A DNA stretch of 64,000 bases, from assembly GCF_000520955.1 (NCBI RefSeq), contig NZ_JACC01000014.1, positions 1 through 64,000 of the forward strand, given 5' to 3'. The position numbers and the translations under genes are program-made. The notes beneath the pieces were generated by a model. It was not told where the DNA came from. It ran no database searches and saw only the letters and a list, made by a program, of their open reading frames with translations. Below are positions 31,166 through 40,193 of the stretch, one piece after another (the stretch's first letter is position 1; each line of letters begins with the position of its first letter). This DNA comes from Aquimarina pacifica. Its GTDB lineage: Bacteria > Bacteroidota > Bacteroidia > Flavobacteriales > Flavobacteriaceae.

Positions 31166-31651
31166 TTAGTGATCGTTTTGAGGAATAATATTATAGGTAT
31201 AGTACCAAAAGGAGTTTTGAAGTACCGTATATTTCCCGATAGCTGTTCTCCTCCCCAAATCTTGTGTAAACCCAAGTTTTTGAAGCTCATCCCAAGAAAT
31301 ATTTCGAGTTCTTTTTATGGCTACCAGTTGATCCAGAATCTGTTCATCAGATTTCTTTGTTTCTTTTGCTTGATCTTTGATCACCTTTGGAATGGCTGGA
31401 GACTTGATTAGGGACTCCAGACGATCATTATTTTGAAGCTCATCCTCATATTCCTCTTCGATAGCTCCCAGAATTTCATAGTCCAACTGTTCTAACTGAT
31501 CGAGGAGTTCTTGCCTATCTGAATCCTGAATATTTTGAAGAATATTATGGAGTTTCCAGAACAAGACCATCTTATCCAGAAGAGGTTTTGGCAGTTCAGA
31601 CCTTTTAAGACGATTGGTTTTTAAAAATTGTTGAAACTTTATTTTCTTCAT
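31166..31651 (-). CDS. Conserved-type element protein, tandem paralogue
   Basis: 161 residues. The N-terminus IKFQQFLKTNRLKRSELPKP aligns with the previous gene (IRFKKFIESNQIVTYHLPKE), and the C-terminus DEQILDQLVAIKRTRNISWD, then ELQKLGFTQDLGRRTAIGK, aligns with its DIEILAMLKKVRWTKNIQQK block. The centre is acidic. Together the two could form a heterodimer. Confidence 0.5.
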   Translation of the reverse strand: MKKIKFQQFLKTNRLKRSELPKPLLDKMVLFWKLHNILQNIQDSDRQELLDQLEQLDYEILGAIEEEYEDELQNNDRLESLIKSPAIPKVIKDQAKETKKSDEQILDQLVAIKRTRNISWDELQKLGFTQDLGRRTAIGKYTVLQNSFWYYTYNIIPQNDH

Positions 31652-31665
31652 TGTTACATATTTGG

Positions 31666-31917
31666 TTAAGCAAGGGATAGGTTGGACACTGTTTTTTGAT
31701 CTAACGTTTTCTCTATATAACTAGAGAGTTGTGCAGTGAGGATAGAAGTAAGCACCACCATCCCAAGTGTTTTTAGTGCTTCTGCACCTTTGGGTGTCTG
31801 AATTCTAAAATCATCACTCTTTTCATTTTTTCCGATATTGTAAAATACCAATGCTTCTGCTACTCCGATGGTAAATCCTGCTGCAGTGGTGATTAAAAAT
31901 TTTTGTTTTGTCGTCAT
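31666..31917 (-). CDS. 83-aa membrane protein
   Basis: Two hydrophobic segments (LITTAAGFTIGVAEALVFYN and ALKTLGMVVLTSILTAQLSS) around a polar loop. Structural-type membrane proteins are otherwise confined to the 2.5-16.5 kb module, so this one is an outlier within the replication block. No family recognised. Confidence 0.5.
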   Translation of the reverse strand: MTTKQKFLITTAAGFTIGVAEALVFYNIGKNEKSDDFRIQTPKGAEALKTLGMVVLTSILTAQLSSYIEKTLDQKTVSNLSLA

Positions 31918-31932
31918 GGTTCAGGGTGGTTT

Positions 31933-32586
31933 TTAGGTGTCTAGTTTTTCTTCAATTTTTTTAAAGCCTTCTTCGATTTGTTTTTTCCCTCTATCTATTT
32001 CCCGTAGAGAGGTCATTTCAAAGTTTTCCAGAATTTCACGATGAAAGCGCATCAAGGTTTTCTTATTTTTTTTTTGCGCTTCGGGTTTGTTTTTAAGTCC
32101 GTTAGGAATCAGTTTACCAATGGCAATAATGTGTTTTCTAATTTTTGCATAGCGTGTTGGTGGTGGTTTTTGTGGAAGCACTTTTCTGCGTTCCGCTCGA
32201 AATGCTTTTAATTCCCGATCACATTTTTTTAATTCTTCATTCATTTCATAGGCATCTTCTTTAGTTTTGGTTTTTTCTTTTTTTGGAGTCTTCTTTTTAG
32301 GTGCCTTGGAAGGCGTGCGTTCTTTTTTTAGTACTGCCTTTGGTTTGGGAATTGCCTCTTTTTGATCCGAACAAGGGCTTTTCCCCTTTGAATTTTCAAA
32401 TAGCTGCGCTTCATGTTCCTGTAGAAGCTCCCATAAGGAGTCCATAATGGGTTGAAATTCTTCAATAAAAAATTCCTTGTCCTGTGTCCCTTTGTAATCT
32501 TCAAGAGTTAATTCAATCTCCTTTTTAAGACTGGGGGTGTTGATCTTGTTAATGTCTAACTGTTGTAAATCCTGTATTGTAATCAT
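31933..32586 (-). CDS. Lys/Glu-rich coiled-coil protein
   Basis: 217 residues. Folded N-terminal 70 residues (QLDINKINTPSLKKEIELTL), a Lys/Pro-rich linker (KKERTPSKAPKKKTPKKEKT), then helical coiled coil to the end. The basic linker could bind DNA. No family recognised. Confidence 0.45.
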   Translation of the reverse strand: MITIQDLQQLDINKINTPSLKKEIELTLEDYKGTQDKEFFIEEFQPIMDSLWELLQEHEAQLFENSKGKSPCSDQKEAIPKPKAVLKKERTPSKAPKKKTPKKEKTKTKEDAYEMNEELKKCDRELKAFRAERRKVLPQKPPPTRYAKIRKHIIAIGKLIPNGLKNKPEAQKKNKKTLMRFHREILENFEMTSLREIDRGKKQIEEGFKKIEEKLDT

Positions 32587-32600
32587 AGTAGTGGTGGGTG

Positions 32601-33146
32601 TTATGCGCTTATTTTTTGTTTTTTTAAGGCAAGTTCTATCTTGATAAGTCGTAGTCTACTTTCTTGCTTTTTTCGTTTAATTTGTAAGGCTTCTTTGGAT
32701 AAATTTCTAGAAGGGTCTCTCTTCTTTTTTACTTCTTTCTTTATGGCATCCGGAATTCCAAACAGTTCCCATTGCTCAAAATCTTCCTGTTGGGTAATGA
32801 GATGTTCGGTCTCTTCGGTGGTATTCAGGGCAAATACTTGCTCTTTTTTCTTAAAGCGCTTTTTTGCTTCTTTCTTTGACAGTACTGTAAAAGAAAAACC
32901 ATCGGAAAAAACAATACGATTCTCCGTTTCAATTGGAGAAGCCTCGCCCTTATAGATTGCCCATAAATACGCATCTGCACGTTCTGCTTTGGCATTTGGG
33001 ATGGTAAAATCTTTGGAGCGCTGTTTTATCAATTCATGGACGGCTACCAAATCTAATTCTCCTTGGGTATACTGACGAATATAGTCCTGATTATGAAGAG
33101 TGACATTCCGTAGTTCTTTATGCGTTAATTTTTTGGTTTTATACAT
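32601..33146 (-). CDS. Basic helical protein, unknown
   Basis: 181 residues: TKKLTHKELRNVTLHNQDYI at the start, a beta-like middle (ENRIVFSDGFSFTVLSKKEA) and a Lys-rich helical end (RKKQESRLRLIKIELALKKQ). Sits 4 bp before the next gene, 14 bp after the previous one. No family recognised. Confidence 0.45.
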   Translation of the reverse strand: MYKTKKLTHKELRNVTLHNQDYIRQYTQGELDLVAVHELIKQRSKDFTIPNAKAERADAYLWAIYKGEASPIETENRIVFSDGFSFTVLSKKEAKKRFKKKEQVFALNTTEETEHLITQQEDFEQWELFGIPDAIKKEVKKKRDPSRNLSKEALQIKRKKQESRLRLIKIELALKKQKISA

Positions 33147-33149
33147 AGT

Positions 33150-33488
33150 TTACAGTTTATGATCAATGGCGAATTCCTGAGTGTATACACTACTCAATCC
33201 CTTAAAAAATCTATTGGCTTCCTCTTGATTGGCGTAATGAATCGAACAGTGTTGGGGTCGCCCATCGCTATAAAAACATTCGTATCGATAATATTGTAAT
33301 GGTCGATCCGGGTCACTAATATCTATAGAGGTCCATCGTAGGAGTAAGGTATCGGGATGACTGCCAGAGGTCATAATGTTAAAATCGACACACTGCTCTT
33401 TACAGTTTTTTTGAATTTCTACGGCTCTATCCATCATGTTATGAATCACCGTGGTTTCAATGGGAAGGTTTTCTTTGGCTGTTTTCAT
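33150..33488 (-). CDS. 112-aa soluble protein, unknown
   Basis: Contains four Cys and a mixed alpha/beta pattern (CVDFNIMTSGSHPDTLLLRW, then YRYECFYSDGRPQHCSIHYA). It is placed between the 335-aa partner of the AAA ATPase and the basic protein, with gaps of 3-5 bp. No family recognised. Confidence 0.45.
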   Translation of the reverse strand: MKTAKENLPIETTVIHNMMDRAVEIQKNCKEQCVDFNIMTSGSHPDTLLLRWTSIDISDPDRPLQYYRYECFYSDGRPQHCSIHYANQEEANRFFKGLSSVYTQEFAIDHKL

Positions 33489-33493
33489 AGGCT

Positions 33494-34501
33494 TTATTGT
33501 TTTAGTTTTGTTGCATAGGTTTTAATAATTTGAGCGACTTCCTGAACAGCGGCATCCAGCGAATAGCTGTTTTCAAATACGAATCCTTTTGGATTTAGTA
33601 CCTGAACAATCTCTTTTCCGATGTCTTTCACTTGAGTTCCTAGAGCTTGATCGATGGGTGTTTTGAAATAATTACTGAGTGCAATAATGCCCTGAAACCC
33701 TCGATACCTGAAATATCTTGGATCACAACTGATCAGTAAGAGTTGGTTTTTATCCAGTGGGTGATGGAAGGGTTTGACCGTAATGATTCCAACTCGGTAG
33801 CTCGTATCGTAAAACGTTTCTAAAATGACATTTACCTGAACAGGAATTCCTCGTACTTCCATAAATTCCACAAGGGCGGCGCACCCCAAGCCAACATATA
33901 CCAGTTCATCTCCCTTTGTTTTTGCGTTGGCGCCTGCTACAATATATACTTGTAAAGAAGGGTGTGAGGCAGCGTGATTCGATCGATGACCATATACTTT
34001 TTTCGTTAGCGTACATTTATTTTCACGATCTAATTCAATTTTCATCTGGGAGATATGCTTTTGAATCGGAGGGGTTATAGCGGTAGGTTGCATTCGAAAC
34101 AATCCGGTTGCCGCCCGATCAAATGAAAATACCCCCAAACCTTTATCGTTATACACTACGGTGGGTTTCTCAATAATTTGATCCTCTAGCATTCGTAGAT
34201 ATCCTTCCAGTGCCGTATTAATTTTTGACTGAACTTCCTGAAGGTATTGCATCCCTAAAAATTGCTGGTGTGCTACTAATTCATCGATTGTTTTGGGGGG
34301 CGGGGTTCCAAACCAATCAGAATGATTTCGTATACGATTTTCAGCCCGTTTATGAATTGCGGCCCTTATTTTTGCATGAGCAGGCGTTAATTTTTCCAAT
34401 TGCAAATCCACGAATTCATGAAAAGCATGTACGCTATCAAAAAGGCTGTAATACACAGTTCCTGAGGGGACTGCTATGGTATGTATTTTTGGTGCGATCA
34501 T
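33494..34501 (-). CDS. Partner of the MoxR-like ATPase (phage DUF7192-like)
   Basis: 335 residues. Overlaps the AAA ATPase gene by 4 bp. The N-terminal part (VYYSLFDSVHAFHEFVDLQL, then NRIRNHSDWFGTPPPKTIDEL) and the C-terminal domain (YVGLGCAALVEFMEVRGIPV onward, then ISCDPRYFRYRGFQGIIAL) recall proteins that sit next to CobS/MoxR-like ATPases in phages. Those are thought to be VWA-like partners. MoxR ATPases usually work with a VWA partner, so this pair may remodel a protein complex. The family call is tentative. Confidence 0.45.
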   Translation of the reverse strand: MIAPKIHTIAVPSGTVYYSLFDSVHAFHEFVDLQLEKLTPAHAKIRAAIHKRAENRIRNHSDWFGTPPPKTIDELVAHQQFLGMQYLQEVQSKINTALEGYLRMLEDQIIEKPTVVYNDKGLGVFSFDRAATGLFRMQPTAITPPIQKHISQMKIELDRENKCTLTKKVYGHRSNHAASHPSLQVYIVAGANAKTKGDELVYVGLGCAALVEFMEVRGIPVQVNVILETFYDTSYRVGIITVKPFHHPLDKNQLLLISCDPRYFRYRGFQGIIALSNYFKTPIDQALGTQVKDIGKEIVQVLNPKGFVFENSYSLDAAVQEVAQIIKTYATKLKQ

Positions 34502-35466
34502 CTGGTAGTACGTCCATTTCTTCGTAAATACTCCGTGATAAATTCATTTTTCATCTCCAACCCCCGATAATTATTCAAAAAGGTGGATACATCAGTTTCT
34601 TGTTTAATGTGTGTGGCTTTCTCGGTATTGATGACCAGAAAGTAGCTATCCATACAATCCTTGAGCGTTTTGCCGTTTTGAACCCTTTCCAGACGACGTC
34701 CTGCCTCATTCTTGATTCCTGTTTCTCGCAACATTTCCTGAAGATAGATACGTTGAAAATTCAGCATGGTTCGCAGGGTCATAATATCATCCATATCCGA
34801 AGTACTTTGATTTTTTCCTTCCCATGCCAATATGGAATTCCGGATTTTAATGCATTGATTCACCAGCGCAGGATACACCAGTGCGCGTTCCAGACGTTCA
34901 TTAAAACCAATTTCATAAATGCTTCCACTAAAACGATCTAATAAGGAGCTGTCTTGTTTGTTATTTCCGATGTAATTACTACTCATGGCTTTTCCTGTAA
35001 CATTCCCTGTTACGATGCACCCAAAGTCAGGATGCTTTACAATAGGCTCATTGCGTCCATTAAAAGTAATCGCCTCTTCTTTGGCAGTTTTTGCCAGCGG
35101 ATCATTTAATAATCCTGCGGTATTGGGATCGAGCTTGGGGAGCTCATCAATGATTAAAATTTTTCCATCTCTCCAAGCCTCGATAAGCCCTCCTTCTTTG
35201 TAGCCACTCATCGTTTGTCCTCCTTTAATATCAATAGGAGAGGTATACTGATTACAGCTTATAATCACAAAAGGCAGTTCTTTTTTATCATTTTCTTTTC
35301 TTCCAAAATATGCATAGGCAACTTTTTCGGCAAGGGTTGTTTTTCCGGTTCCGGCAATGCCCTTTAAAAAAACATTGTTACCAACATGCAAATCATCCAA
35401 TATTTTCATAAAATGTGGAATTTGAATGATCTCTGGAATGTCTAATGTAGGTGTATATCTATTCAT
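34498..35466 (-). CDS. MoxR/CobS-like AAA ATPase
   Basis: 322 residues. Walker A FLKGIAGTGKTTLAEKVAYA, Walker B ILIIDELPKLDP, a sensor-type CIVTGNVTGKAMSSNYIGN, then an SLLDRFSGSIYEIGF motif as in AAA_5/dynein-related ATPases. Like CobS and MoxR it should form a hexamer that pulls on a substrate together with a partner, here probably the protein of the overlapping gene. It lies directly downstream of the helicase gene (4-bp gap). Phage-borne copies are widespread but their targets are unknown. Confidence 0.75.
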   Translation of the reverse strand: MNRYTPTLDIPEIIQIPHFMKILDDLHVGNNVFLKGIAGTGKTTLAEKVAYAYFGRKENDKKELPFVIISCNQYTSPIDIKGGQTMSGYKEGGLIEAWRDGKILIIDELPKLDPNTAGLLNDPLAKTAKEEAITFNGRNEPIVKHPDFGCIVTGNVTGKAMSSNYIGNNKQDSSLLDRFSGSIYEIGFNERLERALVYPALVNQCIKIRNSILAWEGKNQSTSDMDDIMTLRTMLNFQRIYLQEMLRETGIKNEAGRRLERVQNGKTLKDCMDSYFLVINTEKATHIKQETDVSTFLNNYRGLEMKNEFITEYLRRNGRTTR

Positions 35467-35470
35467 GTAT

Positions 35471-38400
35471 CTATGCGTTTGGTACTCGTGTATATGTTGT
35501 AGTTTTCAATTCCTGATAGAGTTGCATTCTATCCAGTAGTATGTCTATAGGTTCAATGGGGGTGATCATATCCTCGTATAAGGCTTCCCCAAATTCTTGT
35601 GGGGTATACCTTCCAAAGACAAATTCCGGATTCCCATTTTCATGTGGATGATTAAAGACAAAATAACCCAATCGTTCTATCGCTTTGTGGAGCGGTAAGG
35701 CGGCTACCTCTTTAAGGGTGTTTTTGAGTTCTTTTGCAATAGGACTGCTTTTAATGGCACTTTTCCACGCCAATACAGGGATGGCAATATTTTTAAAAAC
35801 AGGGATTAGAGAAAAAGTATACTTTTCTTTATCGCGTAAAGACCGATTATAACTGACCCTTCCATAAGGAAAGGTGGCATCAGGTTCTTTATAATCAATA
35901 AATCCATCAACGGGATTACTACCATTTCCATAAGCACGCCCCAATTCATAGGTGTAGATAACCTCTTCTCCTCCAGTTCGTTTGTTCCAGTCGATCTGAT
36001 TCTCAATTTCCCAATCCTCTAATTCTTCTGCTTTGCCTTGAATTTTGATTCCAAACCCATCTAATGCTTTCAAAAAGGCAAAAAGACGATCCATGGATAA
36101 CACGGCAGTCATATCTCCACCATTTTGAATAAATTCAGCCAGTTCATCCGGGCTTTGTCCTTCTTGTTGTAAAATGAGTCTGCGCAAGGACGGTTCGATG
36201 GCTAACAAATAGTTTGATTTCTTATTGATGTATACTTGCAGGTGTTGTTCACCGATACGTTTAAATTTGATTTTGAGGGTATGATCTTCAAAAACAGTAT
36301 CGGTTTCCAATGCTCTAATTTTTGTAATCCCCTCTGAAATAGGCACCAGTGCATAGTGCCCCCCTTCTTTTCCAAATTCCCGCGCCATCAGAATCCCATT
36401 CTTAAGAGTTCCTTGGGTCGTATTATATTTGATAAGCCTATTATGCGCATCTATTTCACCAGAGACAGCAAGTATATTCTCTGTTAAAATAAATCGTTTC
36501 TCCCGTTTTACACTGGCGTTTTTAATCAGGGCATTCCATGTAGTAGGAACCGTTTCCCGTTCTTGTTGGGTAATCTCTTTACTCTCGGCGTAAATGGTAC
36601 TCAAATAATCGACCCCATTTTTTAGATCATACGTAATGGTTTTGCGCCCGTCAGCGACTGCAAAAATGAAGGATATATTACTCAAGGTATAAGGATTTGC
36701 ACTCGCGCCCATTTTAAACCCTAAGAAAATACCCCAAGATGCTTCCATCATAGATCCAACAAAAGGAACCTTAACCACTTCACCCACGACCCAATATCCT
36801 GCATAGCGTTTGATCTTTTTATAAATGGATTCCAGTTCAAGAAGATAGGTGGTAAGGGAAACACGTTTTTGATCAATTCGGTCTTGCTGCCGTTCTCTAA
36901 AAAGCGCTATTTTTTCATTTTCCTCTTCCGAATCTGCAGCACCGATCTCCGGCATTTCCTCCAGTTCTTGGGTCATTTGCTCAATAACTCCCCTGCGTTT
37001 TTCTTTTCGTTGTGCTATGAGTTTGGGATATGCTTCTTCTAATGCTTCCAGAAATTGAGTTTTTATGACCTCTGGGGTTCCTTGTTCTAATGTTTTTTGA
37101 AGCCGCTCCTGAATTTGAGCCTGCGTAAAGGGACGATTTAGATTATTAATAATCGTCTGATCTCGTATGGCATCTCTTCCGAAGGGCGTTTTTCCACCCG
37201 TTCCTCGATACTGTAAAAAGCGTTTTTGAATGTCTGCATCAAGAGGGAGAAATTCGGTTTCTAAATCATAGGTGCCTTGTTGTTTTTCTAGGGTGATGCG
37301 ATGCGTATAACGCGCTAACAAATCATTGAATAAAACATCCTGATCTTCCACTTTTAAAAGTCCTGCTCGTCCTGTTAATTGACGAATTGCTCCTTTTTTA
37401 CTGTCTTTACGGACTAATTCTCCACCCCAGTTTCTCGAATAGGTAGGGTGTCCAAGCTTTTCCGTAAGCATCGGGTTTTCATCTACCCATTCAAAAGCTA
37501 CCTGATCCCCGTATTTATTAAAAAGATCCGGGCTTTTAAAAGTAGTATCACTTGTATTTTGAGATCCCGTCGTATTAGCATCCAGAGATTTTAATTTTCC
37601 CTTTAGCATGGTCATTAAACGGACTTCCATCGGAATATCACTGGCGATATAGAGATAGGCAGGCAACTGTACTTGTCCGGTTCTATTGATGCGTCCAATC
37701 TTTTGAATTTCAATATTTATATCCAACTCAAACTGGTGGCTAATCATGATCCGTTGTCGTTGGTCTTTAAACTCCTTGGATGCGTGTGCTGAAGCTCCTG
37801 TGCTTCCGCTTTGATTGATTAACAACACATCAAAGGTTCCGTTGTTAAATAGACGAAAGGATTCCTCAGTATCGCTTTTAAATGCGCCAACCACGGCAGT
37901 ATCTTCTTCAAAGTACAAGCGTTGTTTTCTTCCGGTAACTTCGGCAACCTTAAAAAAAGCACCATCATGCCCTCCCAAATGGGGAGGTTTGGTTTCTCCC
38001 TGAAGCAACCTTATGAGTTGATCAATAGGACTTATGGTAAGCCCTGTACTTTCTAACTCCATATTTTTTTTGATCCGTTTGTACTCTAACAATGCAGCTT
38101 TTGGTAAGCCATGCAGGTCCACTTTTCGATGACTCTTTTTCCCTGCTATGTCCGTGTAGGTATACCCCAGAATACTCTCCAATCCTTTAATTAGGGTACG
38201 ACTGAAATCCAACTCCTTCTTTTCCAAGATATCCCCACTTGCCACATTCATATCTTTTAAAAAGGCACCCATCGTTGATTTAAAGGCAATGACTACTTTT
38301 TTGTCTTGTCGCAATAATTCAAGGGTCTTTTTAGCGACTTCTTCTACTTTGAGGGCAAACAATAATTGATCGATGATATTGAACACTCTCGAAAAATAGG

Positions 38401-39790
38401 GAGCCTGTTTCACCCCCAATCCCGAGGGTTTTTTGCTAATGGTTTCATCAACTTGTTGTGCTTCCCGATGTATCTCTTGTAACTCCGCTGTGATATAGTT
38501 TTTCTCAAAATCAACCACATCGTTCATTAGCCCTATAATGCGATTGACACGTTCCCGATTGCGACTACGGGCAGGTTCCTGATCAAGGATCATATAGTCT
38601 ACTTGTACTCCTTTGTTTGAGCGTTGTCGCAGTACTAGCTGTCCAGATTCTGAAAGGTTGGGGGCAATAATTTCCTGAAGGGCTAAGCCTCCGTTTGTCA
38701 TTGCATCTACCAATTCCTCATCACTGAGTCCTGCTTCCATCATGGCCGTCTTTTTAGCATAAAAGGGCATGACTTTCGGGTTTTTGGCAAAAGTGGCACT
38801 TAAGAAACAACAAGACTTGACATGGGGCAATACCCCTCGCATCCAAATCCCTATTTTGGAGTCATAGCCCCCAGCAATGTGAGATTCATCAAGAACGAAT
38901 ACTACTTTTTTATATTTTTTTGACCCTTCCACACCATTTTTAATGACCTTTTCCAGCCATGTTCTTTTGTAAGGGTGCGCACTTTGTATTTGAGAGTAGG
39001 TAGTAAAAATACAATCATAGTCATGTTGGAGATACTCCTTTGTTCTGATGATAGTGGTCTGTGGAACTTCCTCGGGATCTGGGTAGGGCAATCCCATCTC
39101 TTTATACCAGGCAATCGCCTCCGGACTTTCGGTTGGATATACCTCTGAATAGGTGAGCAGTTCATACTGCGCTTTGGCAGATAAAGGACGAAACACCACT
39201 TGTCCCTCTGTATCACGCACATCTGCATTGGTAGTATTGAGTATAAAGGGGTTGATATCGGTGGTCTGAATGGCTTTTAGATCCCGATACATATCGGTGT
39301 ATAAATTTGCGGACTTGGTAAAAAATACAGGTAAATATCCCTGCATTTTTGCATGCCTGATAATGGCGGCTGCCTGTCTTCCTTTACCTATACCCGTTTG
39401 ATCTGCGATAATGAGTCCCTGTCCGCGCTCAAATTGTTGTAAATACAATCCAATCCCATCTATTTGTTCTTTAGAGAATGCTTTCCATAAAATGGCAGTA
39501 GAAATATATTTTAACTCGTTTCGGACATAGTTATCTATAGTCCCTTTTTCCTTGACAAGCGCATTTAGGGATTTTTGCACCTCGAAAGCAATGTTTCGGG
39601 GAATCAAGGTATGCATCTGAAAGGTCGCCTGTGACTTGGGGAGATACGGGACTAATGCGGTTTGTTGGGCTGCCATTTTAGCCAGTTGGTCAGCATCTTG
39701 TGTGAATACTTCTTGTTCAGATATGATTGCTTGGTCTTCCATAGGTATCGTTTTGTAAGGGATTGAGAACTCCTTAGTGGCGTTGATCAA
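35471..39790 (-). CDS. Strawberry-notch-type SF2 helicase
   Basis: 1439 residues, one of the two core enzymes. Motif I is LIIADQTGIGKGRQAAAIIR, motif II VVFVLDESHIAGG, motif III CCFLSATFAKNP. The C-terminal helicase part has INQSGSTGASAHASKEFKDQ and motif VI IEIQKIGRINRTGQVQLPAY. These match the AAA_34/Helicase_C_4 (Strawberry notch) family, known from phage P1 DarB and many plasmids and phages, where it sits with a methyltransferase in antirestriction or replication. The long C-terminal third (after about residue 850) has no clear family. It overlaps the 139-aa gene upstream by 17 bp. Confidence 0.85.
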   Translation of the reverse strand: MINATKEFSIPYKTIPMEDQAIISEQEVFTQDADQLAKMAAQQTALVPYLPKSQATFQMHTLIPRNIAFEVQKSLNALVKEKGTIDNYVRNELKYISTAILWKAFSKEQIDGIGLYLQQFERGQGLIIADQTGIGKGRQAAAIIRHAKMQGYLPVFFTKSANLYTDMYRDLKAIQTTDINPFILNTTNADVRDTEGQVVFRPLSAKAQYELLTYSEVYPTESPEAIAWYKEMGLPYPDPEEVPQTTIIRTKEYLQHDYDCIFTTYSQIQSAHPYKRTWLEKVIKNGVEGSKKYKKVVFVLDESHIAGGYDSKIGIWMRGVLPHVKSCCFLSATFAKNPKVMPFYAKKTAMMEAGLSDEELVDAMTNGGLALQEIIAPNLSESGQLVLRQRSNKGVQVDYMILDQEPARSRNRERVNRIIGLMNDVVDFEKNYITAELQEIHREAQQVDETISKKPSGLGVKQAPYFSRVFNIIDQLLFALKVEEVAKKTLELLRQDKKVVIAFKSTMGAFLKDMNVASGDILEKKELDFSRTLIKGLESILGYTYTDIAGKKSHRKVDLHGLPKAALLEYKRIKKNMELESTGLTISPIDQLIRLLQGETKPPHLGGHDGAFFKVAEVTGRKQRLYFEEDTAVVGAFKSDTEESFRLFNNGTFDVLLINQSGSTGASAHASKEFKDQRQRIMISHQFELDINIEIQKIGRINRTGQVQLPAYLYIASDIPMEVRLMTMLKGKLKSLDANTTGSQNTSDTTFKSPDLFNKYGDQVAFEWVDENPMLTEKLGHPTYSRNWGGELVRKDSKKGAIRQLTGRAGLLKVEDQDVLFNDLLARYTHRITLEKQQGTYDLETEFLPLDADIQKRFLQYRGTGGKTPFGRDAIRDQTIINNLNRPFTQAQIQERLQKTLEQGTPEVIKTQFLEALEEAYPKLIAQRKEKRRGVIEQMTQELEEMPEIGAADSEEENEKIALFRERQQDRIDQKRVSLTTYLLELESIYKKIKRYAGYWVVGEVVKVPFVGSMMEASWGIFLGFKMGASANPYTLSNISFIFAVADGRKTITYDLKNGVDYLSTIYAESKEITQQERETVPTTWNALIKNASVKREKRFILTENILAVSGEIDAHNRLIKYNTTQGTLKNGILMAREFGKEGGHYALVPISEGITKIRALETDTVFEDHTLKIKFKRIGEQHLQVYINKKSNYLLAIEPSLRRLILQQEGQSPDELAEFIQNGGDMTAVLSMDRLFAFLKALDGFGIKIQGKAEELEDWEIENQIDWNKRTGGEEVIYTYELGRAYGNGSNPVDGFIDYKEPDATFPYGRVSYNRSLRDKEKYTFSLIPVFKNIAIPVLAWKSAIKSSPIAKELKNTLKEVAALPLHKAIERLGYFVFNHPHENGNPEFVFGRYTPQEFGEALYEDMITPIEPIDILLDRMQLYQELKTTTYTRVPNA

Positions 39791-40193
39791 GCAATGCTTC
39801 TAAATAACTTCTCAGGGTGATCTCACTATATAATCGTGTTACGTCTTCTTTTGGGAGTCCCCCAAACATTTTTGAGTCGGCAGGCAGGCTTTGATCCATA
39901 TCTTCCCAATAGTGCTGTAGTGCCCAAAGATTGTTGACCATAACATCTGTTTGTATCAGAAAAGAGGCGATTTCCTCTACACTGTCCCCATCGGTATAAC
40001 TGATTTCTAAGTAGCCTTCAATAAGGGCAATGGGATCTTCTCCTTCTTCAAAAGCCTGTGCAATCAGTTGATGTAATTTGAGATATATTGCTGCCTCATG
40101 ATCCTTGTATCTTGTAAAAGGTTCCGGATGGGTAACCATATACAATATGGCTTCTTGTGGACTGGTCATCAGTTGGTTGTTATAAAATATCAT
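39774..40193 (-). CDS. Small acidic protein linking methyltransferase and helicase genes
   Basis: 139 residues, acidic and helical (DHEAAIYLKLHQLIAQAFEE, then GEDPIALIEGYLEISYTDGD). It overlaps the methyltransferase gene by 14 bp and the helicase gene by 17 bp, so the three are made together. Possibly a small subunit or adaptor of the helicase-methyltransferase set. Confidence 0.5.
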   Translation of the reverse strand: MIFYNNQLMTSPQEAILYMVTHPEPFTRYKDHEAAIYLKLHQLIAQAFEEGEDPIALIEGYLEISYTDGDSVEEIASFLIQTDVMVNNLWALQHYWEDMDQSLPADSKMFGGLPKEDVTRLYSEITLRSYLEALLDQRH

